The position numbers and the translations under genes are program-made. From NCBI GenBank assembly GCA_037013685.1, contig CM072885.1, positions 69,233,785-69,297,784 of the forward strand: a stretch of DNA of 64,000 nucleotides, given 5' to 3'. Below the pieces are notes generated by a model. The model ran no database searches, was not told the origin of the DNA, and saw nothing but the letters and a program-made list of their open reading frames with translations. Below, piece after piece: positions 47,001 through 57,700 of this stretch; position 1 is the first letter of the stretch; every line of letters begins with the position of its first letter. Origin of the DNA: Acridotheres tristis (Eukaryota; Chordata; Aves; Passeriformes; Sturnidae).

Positions 47001-47309
47001 CAGGAGGAAAAGGGAAAAGCAGCTGAAGAGCTTGTTGAACCTGCAATCCCCGCGTTAAGTAAACCTGTCCCAAAGTTAGCCCCATCGGAAGAAAAGGCTG
47101 CACCAGAACCTGAGAAAATACTGCTTCCAGGGGAAAAAAAAGTGGGGAAAGAGGGCCATTTGGAAGAAATAGAAGAGAAACCCTCAGCTGCAGAGGAGAA
47201 GCCTATCCTATTGCCAGAAGGGAAATCTATACTGCTGTATGGTGGGGCTGCTGCAGTTGCTATATTGGCTGTGGCAGTCGGAGTAGCGCTGGCGCTTAGG
47301 AAAAAGTAA
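20591..47309 (+). CDS. BCL2L13: Bcl-2-like protein 13 (Bcl-rambo), six coding exons
   Basis: Tail-anchored outer-mitochondrial-membrane protein of the BCL2 family, known as a pro-apoptotic factor and a mitophagy receptor that recruits LC3 (functional counterpart of yeast Atg32). Six exons with GT-AG borders join to 1425 bases, 474 codons plus stop; the human protein is about 485. N-terminal part (1-205): the BH-like fold with FHYETKYVVLSYLGLL (11-26), CLAHLGEKVSQELKEHLH, ASGWNK and EDYSADFIIQQGGW. Middle (206-447): acidic, Ser/Glu-rich, with tandem SWQSESLPVSL and SWHTESLPVSL units and the candidate LIR motif WQQV at 281-284. C-terminus: membrane helix at about 449-471 (ILLYGGAAAVAILAVAVGVA) followed by RKK. 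Unusual: eight prolines at 35-42 directly before the first coding splice junction. Head to head with ATP6V1E1, tail to tail with BID. Confidence 0.97.
20724..28849 (+). other. BCL2L13 intron 2
   Basis: About 8.1 kb with no supported exon or RNA gene. It contains a (TTTA)n stretch near 21219-21237 and a C-run/A-run at about 25509-25528. No transposon recognised with confidence. Confidence 0.7.
21219..21237. repeat. (TTTA)n simple repeat
   Basis: About four to five TTTA units in BCL2L13 intron 2. Confidence 0.85.
28850..28960 (+). CDS. BCL2L13: BCL2L13 exon 3 (residues 45-82)
   Basis: Acceptor ggtttctttcag. The donor GGAAG|gtgctc is weaker than the other donors of this gene. Encodes TQQQLMAQPALEKEALEKI and KIEIEEELKHLDEEILE, a charged helix; 111 bases, phase 1 on both sides, so skipping would keep the frame. 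Confidence 0.93.
29913..30069 (+). CDS. BCL2L13: BCL2L13 exon 4 (residues 82-134)
   Basis: Acceptor ttcttctctcag, donor AGCAA|gtgagt. Encodes AFTTTGFDCHTSPVFSPANP, ESSIEDCLAHLGEKVSQELK and EHLHKALQSLLS. The segment around LAHLGEKVSQELK is the BH3-like region of the family. Confidence 0.96.
31540..31609 (+). CDS. BCL2L13: BCL2L13 exon 5 (residues 134-157)
   Basis: Acceptor taacttctttag, donor AACAAG|gtacca; 70 bases. Encodes PVTYQEYRERTQEAAAHASG followed by WNK. Confidence 0.95.
31610..36306 (+). other. BCL2L13 intron 5
   Basis: About 4.7 kb with a (CT)n microsatellite at 32036-32076 and no supported exon. Introns 3 (28961-29912) and 4 (30070-31539) are also empty as far as I can see. Confidence 0.7.
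32036..32076. repeat. (CT)n microsatellite, about 20 units
   Basis: Uninterrupted CT dinucleotides followed by GTGTGG, in BCL2L13 intron 5. The Arg-Glu repeat open frame on the opposite strand comes from this repeat and is not a gene. Confidence 0.95.
36307..36450 (+). CDS. BCL2L13: BCL2L13 exon 6 (residues 158-205)
   Basis: Acceptor ttctgttttttgaag, donor GGATGG|gtaaga; 144 bases, phase 0. Encodes VLVPLVLLQQFLMELTRRGQ, EPLSALVNFGVTYLEDYSAD and FIIQQGGW, covering the BH1/BH2-like part with the hallmark terminal GGW. Confidence 0.97.
36575..36775 (-). repeat. Old CR1-like LINE fragment
   Basis: Blocks such as AAGGGATCTTGGGCAGTCAT, TGGACTCCACCATTTCCCC and CAGGCAGTCTGTTCTGG follow the order of the CR1 3' region in reverse complement, but with many differences. 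Degenerate; identification is moderate. Confidence 0.45.
39626..39722. repeat. Polypyrimidine tract with tandem 20-base duplication
   Basis: Almost pure C/T for about 95 bases. The unit CCACCCCTTTCCTCTTCTCT is followed by a near copy with CCTC in place of TCTT. It ends in ACTTCTCCAG, which looks like a splice acceptor. Confidence 0.8.
41596..41780 (-). repeat. CR1 LINE fragment, minus orientation
   Basis: Contains CACAGAATATCCCAGTTGG and CACACCATGTGCCTGAGAGC, followed by TTGTCCAAACACTTCTTGAA, signatures of an avian CR1 3' region in reverse complement. Internal deletions relative to what I recall of the family. Confidence 0.7.
45410..45760 (+). mobile_element. Endogenous retrovirus LTR fragment (avian ERV, solo-LTR-like)
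   Basis: The stretch with GGAATGGAGTTAATTTTCTT, CCTAGCTGGTACAGAGCTGT, AACACACTGATGATGTAGTT and CTCATGCTCTGCCAGTGAGG, then GGGATATTCCAGACCATGG, matches the general sequence of a bird ERV long terminal repeat family seen widely in songbird genomes, from memory. No gag, pol or env frames are present, so only an LTR remnant remains. Boundaries are approximate. Confidence 0.65.
46135..46186. repeat. Near-perfect inverted repeat, 25-bp arms, 2-base loop
   Basis: Left arm 46135-46159 (TATCTTGTCAGGTTAATAA then CGACCA) and right arm 46162-46186 (TGGTCA then TTATTAACCTGACAAGATA) are complementary at 24 of 25 positions; the only mismatch is C46154 against A46167. The centre is CA. It lies 314 bases before BCL2L13 exon 7, in the intron. 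Confidence 0.95.
46500..47309 (+). CDS. BCL2L13: BCL2L13 exon 7 with stop (residues 206-474)
   Basis: Acceptor cttttttgtccgtag. Continues GTVFTLESEEEEYPGL after the GGW of exon 6. It contains the tandem tryptophan repeats (W252, W267, W281; spacing 15 and 14 residues), WQQV as LIR candidate (281-284), NNSSNSDIVHVEKEEIPEG, a Lys/Glu/Pro-rich linker, and the tail anchor ending LALRKK, TAA at 47307. The repeat and LIR region keeps GC-rich, CpG-containing codons; the linker after about residue 340 is much more AT-rich and variable. Confidence 0.97.
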   Translation, partial: GTVFTLESEEEEYPGLIAEDSNDIYILTSDNSGQVSPPESPTVTTSWQSESLPVSLSASQSWHTESLPVSLGPESWQQVAMDPEEVKSLDSNGGGEERSENNSSNSDIVHVEKEEIPEGIEEAAVPAGAAETTQAAFPETSASLQEIKPPEIAAAEKAHPSTLLHTKQEEKGKAAEELVEPAIPALSKPVPKLAPSEEKAAPEPEKILLPGEKKVGKEGHLEEIEEKPSAAEEKPILLPEGKSILLYGGAAAVAILAVAVGVALALRKK

Positions 47310-48800
47310 CAGAGCTCTCTTGAGGAGGAGGGGGGAGAGAAGAGAGCACATCCAATTTTTTAGTTGTGTTACCTAAAGGTTGAGCTGCCTGCTGTTTAAT
47401 TGGACATTTGAGTAACTCAGTGGTGATGAGGTGAGGTTGTTCAATAAGCCTCCAGCTACGGACAATCATGTTTTTAGCAGAAACGGGGCGGGAATTGGTT
47501 TTTCGTGATTAAAGTATGGGGGTATTTTTAAAAAAAAAACAAAAAAAATCTGCAAATTTAAGAACTTAAAGTGCAGGTGCTGAAGAAAGGGGTGCTCATA
47601 CTCTAGGAACTGGAACAGAGAATCCCCAGGGGAAGGGGAGAGCCAGCTGCTCCCTGGAGATTTTGGCTTCTCAGATTGACCGCTATTGCAGCTGTGCTGT
47701 CTTGTCACTTCCCGTTGCGCCCCTGAGCCCCTCCTAACAAACATTAGCCAACCTGAGTCCTGTAGCAAGAGGCTGGTGTCCCTTTTGTCTCAGCTTCCTC
47801 TCAGGTACAGCACTGCTCCTCATAACCTTCCAGGTTGCTCCTAAGCCCCAGTGGGACAGTGCTTATTCTTACCTCTTGGCTCACAGTCTTTTGGCCCCTA
47901 ACGTTTACTGGAGCCCCATCCTGTGAAGATGCTGCCTCTCTATAGCTGTATTATCTCTGAGCATCCTGGTGTTCCTGGGGCAGAGGTGCTGCCCAGGAGG
48001 ATGGGAGGGACACTGCTATTTGCTGGTTTGAGAATCCATTTGCTCTGCTCCTGCCCCAGCCCACTTTACTGCAAACCCTTCAGTTACCAGAGGTACGAAA
48101 TTCATGCTGGACACGGTGCCATTGGGGTCAGTACTCTGATATCTGGGGTATATTCAGCAAAAATACAGCAAAAATACAGCAAAACCGTGTGGAAGCAAGG
48201 CCAGTGCCTCAAGTGCAATTGAGACATTAAACGCTCTGCTGTCCTGTGTCACGCTGCAGTCTGCATTGTCTTTCCCAAGTTAAGCACAGAGTTATTTAGT
48301 CCTAACTTGGTCTTGCCTGTGACAGAATCCCAGATATATAAAGCAATGGATTCTAGTAACTGAGCAAAAGAGCATTAAACATCTCTATCTGCTTGTTCCT
48401 GACCTGGCCCAGAGTGGTGTTCAGTGCAATTCCTTCTGCGACTGTGAATCTGTAATTAGCTAAACTTACAGCTTCACAAATGATGAGCAATTTACTTGGG
48501 CAAAAAAAGGAAACCCCCCTTCTTGCAGTCACAACACTTCGTGTGTGTGTGGAGAGAAGCCTTTCAAGTATTGCTCTGTCCTTAGTGGGATCCAGCTGCA
48601 AGTGTTCCTCTTTCAGCACATGTTTGTGTGTCTGTCCTTGTCCGTACTGCAGCTCTGTAGGCAGCACCTTGGGCTTCCCAGGCACAGCTGTGGATGCATC
48701 TCTGAGGGTTGGTGCTGGCACTGTGGCTTAGACCAGATGGAGGAAGGTGAAAGGGAACTCGTGATAATGTAAAAAATAAAATGTGAGCTTGTGGGACTCT
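47310..48800 (+). other. BCL2L13: BCL2L13 3' UTR (proximal)
   Basis: Non-coding from the stop to a poly(A) signal AATAAA at 48775-48780, which is followed by a GT-rich stretch (TGTGAGCTTGTGG). It carries a 2.7-copy tandem 11-mer at about 48154-48185 (CAGCAAAAATA units). A longer form ending near 53.5 kb is possible. Confidence 0.6.
48775..48780 (+). terminator. Poly(A) signal for BCL2L13 (proximal candidate)
   Basis: AATAAA with a GT-rich downstream region, about 1.47 kb after the stop codon. Alternative plus-strand AATAAA hexamers lie at 53487-53492 and about 53625. Confidence 0.5.
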
Positions 48801-51800
48801 TCGCAAAGCACAAAGACAAGGTACTTTTATTTCTAAAAAACCATATCAAGAGTACATCTCCTGATGAGCCTGTTTCTTAAGGGATCTCAGAATGAAGAGA
48901 TCTTAGCATATTCTCTATTTTAGGATATTCTTGCTGCATTTTCCTATCCCAGGATGCTGGAAAGTTAGTCAGAATGTGTCAGATTCTGAGGAATTATTTT
49001 TGTGTAAGCTTTTGTGAAATGGATTTTCTAGAAAACTTACTGGATTTTGAACTGCGTGTGTGAAATTGAATATTAAGAGGAAGGGTTGTGTATATACTAT
49101 TGCTGTGGACTGAACTTGGAAGCTCTGGACTGTACTGTTGATCATTGATTACTCTTCTTCCATGTACAAAACATAGCAGGTTGGCCTTACCAGAAAGAAA
49201 ACCCGAATCTTTTTATCACATTGCAAAATGGAATTGACTTTTTTTTTGCCATTTCCTGGTGCTCTGCAGGTACTCGTTGCTGTGCTGTGTCCCCAGAAGG
49301 GGTCGCTGGGACCTCCTCATGTCAGGGACTCTGTGGTGTCTGCCTTCCCACCACAGCAGTTCCCTCTCCTGGCCCCTTGCAGGAGCTTCCCCCACGTGGA
49401 GAGGTCTCTTTATGCTCCGTTTGTCACGGACGTGCAGGAACAGTTTTGCTTCGTTTCACATGTGTTTATCAGGGAGTGGTACAGCCTCTGAGGTGGCAGG
49501 GACAGCGTTATTGCTTGGTCAGTCAGGGCAGGGCTGCCCCTCTCCTGCTGCTTTGCTGATGGCTTTGGGTTCTTCTCTGGGCACGTTTTCTGTTGGAGAG
49601 AACTGTTCTTAACCTGCATCCCCTCCTTACTGAAGACAATGAACCTGCTTTTGGTATAGCCCCACCTCTAGCCACACACCAGGTTACTCTGAAGCAAAGA
49701 TGGATTCTGTGGACACTAATGGGAGGAGGATGGAGGCAGGGCTGCTGTTACTTCATCTTCTCTGTGGATGGGGTTGTTTCAGTAATAGTGTGGAGATGGG
49801 TAGAGACAGGAATAAATCCAGGCTGGCAAGGGAAGAAGTTCCAAACTTACTGTCACAAAAGCTTCCATGCACAGCAGTGAGAAGGTGGCAGCAGTAGTAA
49901 GGAAAAGAAATGACTGTGTTAGGCATTTTCCTGGTCAGGCAGAAGCCTTGAGTATCTGGTGTGTGTGTTGCTACATCTCATGGAGCATCAGTTGCACTGG
50001 ATGTTTTGGTTGCTTGATCCTTTCTTTATCATGTTCTCCTTCTGGGGTCTTTTAGATTTGGCAACTCAGCGAGAATTTGAACTGACCATGTGTTCAGAAA
50101 ATTTCCTGTGTGATTCTCTTTCCTCTGGGAACACTCCACTAGTTAAAAAGGTCAGCTGTGGGGTTGAGTTCTGCAGAGTTTGGAGTCCTGTGGTCAGAGC
50201 TGGGATCACCAAAGGGTGGATAAGCTCAGATGGGAATGTTCCTACAGACCTGAGTGAGAGGCTGCTCTGTGAAGAGGTATGAATTAGAAAATGGAAGTTT
50301 TCTTCCCCCCTATCTTCAAGTATATTAATCTTAAACTGCAGGGTCCAATCACCCTGAAAGGTGTGATGCAACCTCTCTTTATGGATCTCTCGTAGCTGGC
50401 AGAGGGAAGGCAGGAGCTATAGACTTGCAAAAGGGCATTTATAGAATCACTTTCACTTGTGTTGCTCATCCATTTCCCAGAAGTGCCTCAATATCTGTCC
50501 TCGAGTGGCCTGCACTTTAACAAAATATTTATCTTAGACCCATTCTTCACTTTATCCTTAGCATACCCTAAAGTTGAGATGCTAAAGCAGCAGAAGACTG
50601 GACCTGTAAAAATAAGTGGGAAATACTAAAGGAACTGCTATGGGCAGCACGCTCAATAAGGAGCTGTCAAGGGAGAGGCTTTCAGGATAAGGTGCAACTT
50701 AAATTCACCTGTGCTTAATTCTAAGCAATGCTTAGTTGGGCATTGGGGCTGGGAGCTGAGCAAGGACTTTGTTCAGCTGGCAGTGCAGGAACAAGAGGCT
50801 GGGAGCAAAGACAGAATTCCTGTGTTTCCCAGCAGCCCAAAGTGCAGATGCAGAGCCAGGTCCCAGCCGTGGTGCAGCTCTTGTGTGCTGGGTGGAGCCT
50901 GGTGGGCTCCTGAGTCCCTTGAGCTTCTTCAGAAGATGCAGGCTCGGGCAGGTCAGGACTACAGGAATCCATCCCTGCTGTTTGTGAGGGCTTCGTTTTT
51001 CACTCTCAGGCAGCTGCAGCTCAAGGGCCAGGTGGAAGCTGCAGTTCTGAGTGCTCCTACACAGGACAAGTTTTGCTGCCAGAATCCCATTTCCTTCCTT
51101 CCCCCATAGTGTTGATCACAGCTAGGCTAAAATTTTGGACTGAATTTTGAAACTAATCAATGCTTTCTAATGGTCACAAATGAAAAGTTTAATTAGTACT
51201 AAACAAGCAAGCTGCTGAAATTTGGTCTTCTTTCATCATAATTATTGTAGTAAATAAAATAATCTGAGGCTATAGACCTTCTCTATATTTAATGTCAGTT
51301 AGAGAGGTATGCCACTACTGGCAAAGCCCTAGTAAGGTAGATCTTGCTGTTCTGGCAAAAAACTAGAAATGCTTCTGGCACCACAGTTGCTCATTCCAAG
51401 CAACTAAACCAGAGCAAGTTCCTGTTACAGAGTTTCCGAGTGTAATTACTACAATCTTCTGCTGTGAAATGGAGGAGTGGGGTGGAGAGGTGCACATGAC
51501 TGGCCCGGGTGTCATGTCTTCAGGCATCAGAAAGCCCAGGGCTTCAGTACAGTGTCATACTCTGGGCTCTGTTTGTGTCTGTTCATGTTGGAGCACAATG
51601 GGAGAAAGTGCTTCCCAGTGAAAAATTCCTGTTTAGTATCTTTAGTGGTGATCTGGATGAGGGGATCGAGTTGAACATTAGCAAATTTGCAGATGAGACC
51701 AAGTTGAGTGCAAGTGTTGGTCTGCTGGAGGGTAGGAGGGCTCTGGGAGGCACCTGGACAGGCAGGATTGGAAACTGAGTCCAGTTCAACAAGACCAAGT

Positions 51801-53480
51801 GCCTGGTCCTACACTTAGGCCACAACAACCCCCTGGAGCATTACTGCAGGCTGGGGACAGAGTGGCTGGACAGTGGCCAGGCAGAAAGGGACCTGGGGCT
51901 GTGACTGACAGCAGCTGAACATGAGCCAGCAGTGTGCCCAGGTGGCCAAGGAGGCTCCTGGCCTGGAGCAGGAATGGTGTGAGCAGCAGGAGCAGGGCAG
52001 TGATTGTCCCCCTGTACTTGGCACCTCGAGTCCTGTGTCCAGTCCTGGGCCCCTCAGGTCAGGAGAGATGTTGAGATGCTGGAGCGAGTCCAGAGAAGGG
52101 CAGCAAGGCTGGTGAGGGGGCTGGAGCACAAATCCTACAAGGAGCAGCTGAGGGAGCTGGGAGTGTTCAGCCTGGAGAGGAGGAGGCTCAGGGGAGAGCT
52201 CATCACTCTGAAAAGGAAGGGGCAGCCAGGTGGGCTCAGGCTCTTCTCCCAGGTAACAGCAACAGGACAGGATGACACAGCCTTGAACTGTGCCAGGGGA
52301 GGCTGAGTTTGGACATTAGGAAGAAGTTCTTCACAGAAAGGTGACTGGACATTGGAAGGGGCTGCCCAGGGAGCTGGCAGTCACCATCCCTGGAGCTGAC
52401 TGAACAGGCTGGATGTGGCACTCAGTGCCATGCTCTGGTTGGCAAGGTGATGGTTGGTCAGAGATTGGACTTGATCTCAAAGGTCTTTTCCAAACCTGGG
52501 TGCTTTTAGGAAACAGGGAGGGGTGAGACACAATATCTGTTCTACCTAGTGAGGGCAGAAGCTGTGCATGAGTTCAGTTTGGCTTTGATTACTTAATTTC
52601 AGCATGAGGAAGGTTGCAAGAACAGTATTACTTTGACTTCATGCATGTACCTATGCTTAAGAGTGCAAGCTCTGTATTGCCATTAACAAAAAAAAAAAAG
52701 GAGGGGAAGGTGTTTATAAAATTTAAGCCAGCACTGCTTGACTCTCAGGCCCAGAGGGAGCAGGGACTGCAGGACCAGGTCTAGGCAACAGAACTCAGTT
52801 TGTGTCTGATACAGTGAAGGCACCTGGCCAGGACTTGGCTGGGGAATGAGGCAGTAGTGTTAAGTCCAGGGGAACCACAACATATCATTCAGCTCCATCT
52901 CCTTAGGTTAAATAACTTCATCAATTTTTTTTCTGCTTAGAGCTGACCTTCTCTCAGTCTCTTGGGTAGGCTGACTTGCTTCCTCCAAACCAGGGGTCTG
53001 TGATCATGCTGTAGAAGTGAGGAAGCTCCTGTTGGCTTCCAGTGGAAGCTGCTTTTGATCTCCCTGCAGTATCTGCAGGGCAGGCAAGCAAGAGACACTA
53101 TTGAGGATGCATCTTACTGCTATATCTTTAGGGGCTTTGTCCTCAGTTTTAACTTGCAGGAAAAGCTTTTATTCAAGTGTAAACCTAAAAACCCACTCAG
53201 ACCAAAAGAATGCCACTTGATTTGTTAAGTAGCAAAGACTAATGGGATTGACTCTGAAGCTGCAGGTTAGGGGATCTCTTTTGCTAGGCTTCTGCTGGGT
53301 GTAAGCAAGTAGTGACAGACTTGCAGGGATTTTGGATTCTGTTCTCAAGGGGCCTGCCTGGGGGAAGATACCCTGACTGCTCCTCAGGTCACCCATCATC
53401 CCAGGAACTCATCACACTGTTCCTTCCAATATGCAAGTGCAGCCCTCTTGGGGAAAACTGTCTAAAGCTTCTTGTGCCAT
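48801..53480. other. BCL2L13-BID convergent region
   Basis: No supported coding exon. It could be distal BCL2L13 3' UTR (ending at AATAAA 53487) or intergenic. It contains one CR1 element (51625-52512) and a poly-A run near 52687. Confidence 0.55.
51625..52512 (+). mobile_element. CR1 LINE, 5'-truncated, plus orientation
   Basis: Begins within the reverse-transcriptase ORF: the frame at 51640-51720 reads [20 protein letters not shown], a CR1 RT C-terminal block (FADDTK in the family). It continues through GGACATTAGGAAGAAGTTCTT, then TGGATGTGGCACTCAGTGCC and GGTCTTTTCCAAACCTGGGT, the classic CR1 3' end. Frameshifts and stops show it is dead. It is the longest mobile element in the window. Confidence 0.9.
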
Positions 53481-53486
53481 TTGGTT

Positions 53487-53492
53487 AATAAA
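53487..53492 (+). terminator. Possible distal BCL2L13 poly(A) signal
   Basis: AATAAA on the plus strand in TTAATAAAAGTG, followed by TGTTTCC, about 400 bases from the BID poly(A) signal on the other strand. Use is not shown. Confidence 0.3.
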
Positions 53493-53883
53493 AGTGTTTC
53501 CACCTTGACAAGAAAGTTCCTTCCAGCTTCATTGTTCAATATTCAGTTCAAGTGAAGGGGTATATAAATTTTTTCCCTCTGCTAATGGGACACTGCTGTA
53601 AGACCATGCCCCCAGGTTGCACTTTAATAAATGGTACAGTTTCCAAAAACCATGTGTGGACTACTTCTGTGCTTTTCCTCTCCCCCATTTTAGTGCAGGC
53701 ACCAGAAGATGTGGTTTTACTTACAGGAAACTTGTTTATGCAAGGCACAAGGACAGGACCAGAGTGTCTGCCAGCTGCATCATAAGCCATGGTGAATTAG
53801 AAGAATGCCATGAGTACTTGCACAAAAAATTGTCAGGTAGAAACAAAGTCTGCAGAGCTGTGATGGCCATCAGAAATGAAATT

Positions 53884-53889
53884 TTTATT
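53884..53889 (-). terminator. Poly(A) signal of BID (candidate)
   Basis: TTTATT on plus reads AATAAA on minus, about 835 bases downstream of the predicted BID stop codon. A second minus-strand AATAAA lies at 54130-54135. Confidence 0.45.
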
Positions 53890-54720
53890 TAAGTTAAAAA
53901 ACTCCACAAAGTATTTACATACTTAAAAAAGTCCTGAGGGAGCTGGATCAGGGGTGATACATTTGCCATCTTGTGTAATTATGTATCAAACAACCTGAGT
54001 CCAAGTTTGTTCAACCTGAGATGTGACTACAAGCTGATGCTACTTTTTCTTAAGTATAGCCAGGTTGCATTCCCAAAAAGACTTGCCTTGTGCCTACCCT
54101 ACCCTTTTCTTTACAGTTTTTCCCTCAGTTTTATTTTTCAAGCAAACTCGGGTGTATGGTGATTGATATTGAATTATCCTCATGTCACCCTCCTCTGGCC
54201 ACACTCCCCTCTATCACTGAGGGCTCTGTTCCCTCTTGCTGCCAGCTTCTCATCTAGACCTGATTCCCACCCACCTCTGATTATTCTGCTGATGAACCAC
54301 CCATTCCATAGCCTGAGGCCTTCCTCATAAATAACATTCAGCATGGCTCAGCTGCAGGAGCAGTGCTGGGAAGTGAATAACTAAAGCAAAACGTTACAGC
54401 TGCTTAAAAAAAAAAAAAACACTGAGAGGATGGGCCCTGTGCCCACTGGGCCTGTTGAGGCACAAGGCAGTCTCTGCACAAAGGTGTCTGTTGCTAAAAT
54501 AAAAAATAAAAGGAGAGAGGCAAGCACTACTCCCTACAGGTACTGGCAGAGCTGGCAGGCAGCTCATGCTACTATTACTGCTGTGCTAGTCTACAAAAGC
54601 CTATCTATGAAGCTCCACCATCGCTTTCACAGCTGTATCTCCAAAGTTAAATCAAGTTGGATCTTCATCCATCAAGGAAAGCCTTCAGGAATCCACATGC
54701 TCCAAACAGGGCTGGAGAGC

Positions 54721-54732
54721 TCACTCACCCAG
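54721..54732 (-). CDS. BID: BID last coding exon, start of terminal exon (LGE, stop)
   Basis: A strong acceptor (long C/T tract ending CTCTCCCTCCAG) lies 1.1 kb downstream of exon 4. In phase 0 it gives CTG GGT GAG TGA: Leu-Gly-Glu-stop. The terminal exon would then continue as 3' UTR to about 53.87 kb. This is a splice-signal prediction; the sequence does not resemble the mammalian C-terminal ending. Confidence 0.45.
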   Translation of the reverse strand: MGE

Positions 54733-57700
54733 CTGGAGGGAGAGAAAGAGAAGGGGAATTATTAACAGCAGTGGGGTTGTCCCGCGGTGAGCCCTGCCCT
54801 GTTCCCGTACCGGCCCAGGAGTTCAACACTGCCACCTGCCGTGCTCCTCGCTGTGCCAGCAGCAGGGACATGGGACACGGCCCACGGGGACAGCATGGGA
54901 CAGCGCCGGGGCCCAGCCCAGCCCTCCCCCTGCCCTTGGTGCCACGAGCCAGCTGGGGCAGCAGTACGGGCCAGTCTCACACGGGTGACCCATTTCTGGC
55001 ATAACTCAGCACCCTGGAGCCAAACTGAGTGAAGGGAAGGGCAGTGCTGAGTGACACAGCACAGTGACACCGTGCCCAGGGTGCTGGTTGACACAAAGTG
55101 ACAGGATGAGTTGCTGCCAACACTGTCCCTGGCAAGGCTGCAGTGCAGGAATGTCCCACAGGGCTGCAGCACAGCACGACTGTGTCACTTCTACCTCAGA
55201 GCAGGGCAGGATCACAGCCCTGCCTGCTCAAATCTCATTCTCAGGGACCACTCAGTCTTAACAACAGTGTGTGCATCCTCTCCCCTCCCCAGACTCCTCC
55301 AGCCTGGCTTGCCTGCGAGCTGCACATCCTCCCCACCTCTGCTCAAGTGCCAACAGAGAACAAGAACAGAATTGACCATCTCTCATTGTTCCTCTACTCG
55401 TGTTAATTCCCAGGAGCAATCCCTTTCCCCTTCCAGTTCTCCCAAGCTCTGGGGAGCTGAGGAAGACAAGAGCAGAGACCTCAGGGTCAAGACATTAGGG
55501 AAATGAAGCCAGTAGAGCTCAGGTTAGGCTCTACATCCCCGAGGGAATGAAAGAATCATTAACCAGAATCTTACTGGTACAGCTCCCCAAGGGGATTTCA
55601 GAGAGGAGAGGAGCAGTTACAGCTCTCTCTGCCCAACAAAACAAATGCACTCACTGGCTGCTGCAAGAGGGGGGCAAGCAGGAGCTGTGATATGACCCCC
55701 TCAAGCACACAACTCCAGAGCTCTGCAGGGATGATACTACCTTCTGGCCCAACATGCAGAGCACTAAAGGGAAACCAGCCCCAGGCAGTTCAGAGCTAAG
55801 CCACCCCTCAGGGAACAACCCAGGACAGCTAAAAGGCTGGCTGTGACTCCCACGGAGCTGCATGACAGCACTCACCATTCTAGCAATGTCCTCGTGGAAC
55901 TGCTGGTTCATGTAGTTCACAGTGGCATTACAGACACGTTGCAGAAGGGAGGGCACTCTATTCACAACTTTCTTAGTTAAGACCATTGCTAGCACCAACA
56001 TGGTCTTCTCCTGTGACATGTCTAAGGGGATGGATCTTAGAAGCTCCTTCACTGTCCTGGACATGTGCAGGGCTATGTCCTTTATGGAAAGAAGAGAGGG
56101 ATCTCAGTGCAACAGCTGGGGCTCAGAACAACAGAAAGGGGTCTCAGCACAGTCTGCCAGGACTGTACTAATAACTGACGTGCTTGTAACACTTCACAGG
56201 ATGCTGCTCCCCCTCCTCTCAGCCATGCTGTTGCATAAAAAAAAAAAAAAAAAACACCCCCAAAAAACTATGGCCCTTGATCCAGATGTAGGATATCTAA
56301 GGATTAGATCTTTCTTTTCCTTTTTAACACAAGAGACCTCAAACTCTACTCCTCTTGCACAGCAGCAAAGCATGTTAGCTGCTGGGCCAACTGCATCTAG
56401 AAAGAGCCCTCCCCCAGCAGGTCACCCAGCCAGGCCTAAACACACTGCTACTCCCAAAACTGTGCCTATGAACACACTCTCAGCACCAGAAAAGGGTCAT
56501 ATGACTTGCTGTCTCTTCAGTGCTCAGTAACAAGCACAAGTTAAGCTCCTGTCACTAACCTGTTCAATTTTTATCTACATGATTGTCAGCAGATATACAG
56601 GACTCAGCACCAAAGTCCAAAGATCTTAAGTACTAAAACTAAGCCTTAGCCAATTGCTCATTTTCTAAGATAAGCCATGGGGCCATCGAAATAAGGACAA
56701 AATGCCACAAAAGTCAGTCCTTTTCCACAGCCACCGTTTCACCATCTGCAGAAAGGAGATGAGCCCAAGGAGCCCGATTTACACATTAACTTCTGCCACA
56801 GAATCACCTCTAACAAATCTTCAAAGCTAAGTGTTTGGGATGAATTTTCAGATGCCTTCCAAGTCACAGCAGGAAGGATGCAGAATATTTAAAAGAACTG
56901 CTTATCAAGCTGCTTTTCTCTCACCTCTCTAGACAGTGTCTCATTCCGAAAGTGCTGCACTAGGTCCTCCACTACTCTTCCTTGGATTTCTTTATTAAGC
57001 TGGTCTCCAATCTCAGCGAGCTGAGCAGCAATGATCCGGATAACTTCTTCATTTGTTGGAGCCTCCTCTGCCAACACAAAGAGCAGAATTTAGTTCACAG
57101 GCTGCAGTCAGATCAGGTTTTGTACAGGTCACAGCATTTTGCTAATCTCCATTAGGAACCTCCTTCCCATCTCTGATTGTATTCATGACCAGTCTAAGCA
57201 TAATTACTTTAAGTGCACCCAGGTTGCTTAGCAGAAATAGTAGAAAACAGAGGTTTATATCTGTAGTTCGGGTAAAGTGCAGCCTCACCCTGCCCAAAAA
57301 AAAAAAAAAAAAAAAAAAAAATCACTTCAGGGCATGTTAGAACATCTCCAACCCAAATTTGAACAGGACAGTTACCAGTTACAGCTAACCTCCTGCCCAG
57401 AGAGGGGAAGCTGTGCATGACCTGGAAGGTTTTTTTTCAACCTAATGATTCTGGAATTTAAGTGACTTGTCAGGATTTGTCTCTTAAGCACCATCTAAAA
57501 TACAGCACCTCATAGAATAGTTGGAGTTGGAAGGGACCTTGAAAGGCCATCTCATTCAAACCCCCTGCAATGTGCAGGCACATCTTCTACTAGATTAGAT
57601 TGTTCAAAGCTCCAAGTCAAACTGACCTTGAATGTTTCCAGGGGTGAGGCATCCAGCACCTCTTTGGGCAACTTATGCCAGTGTTTTACCACCCTCATTG

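Noticed and set aside
51509..52306. Open frames with RT-like residues at 51.5-52.3 kb
   Set aside because: Not a host gene; dead CR1 LINE with frameshifts, annotated as a mobile element.
53617..53892. Plus-strand frame ending AIRNEIFI, faintly like the mammalian BID C-terminus
   Set aside because: Wrong strand for BID, no splice context, and similarity of three or four residues only.
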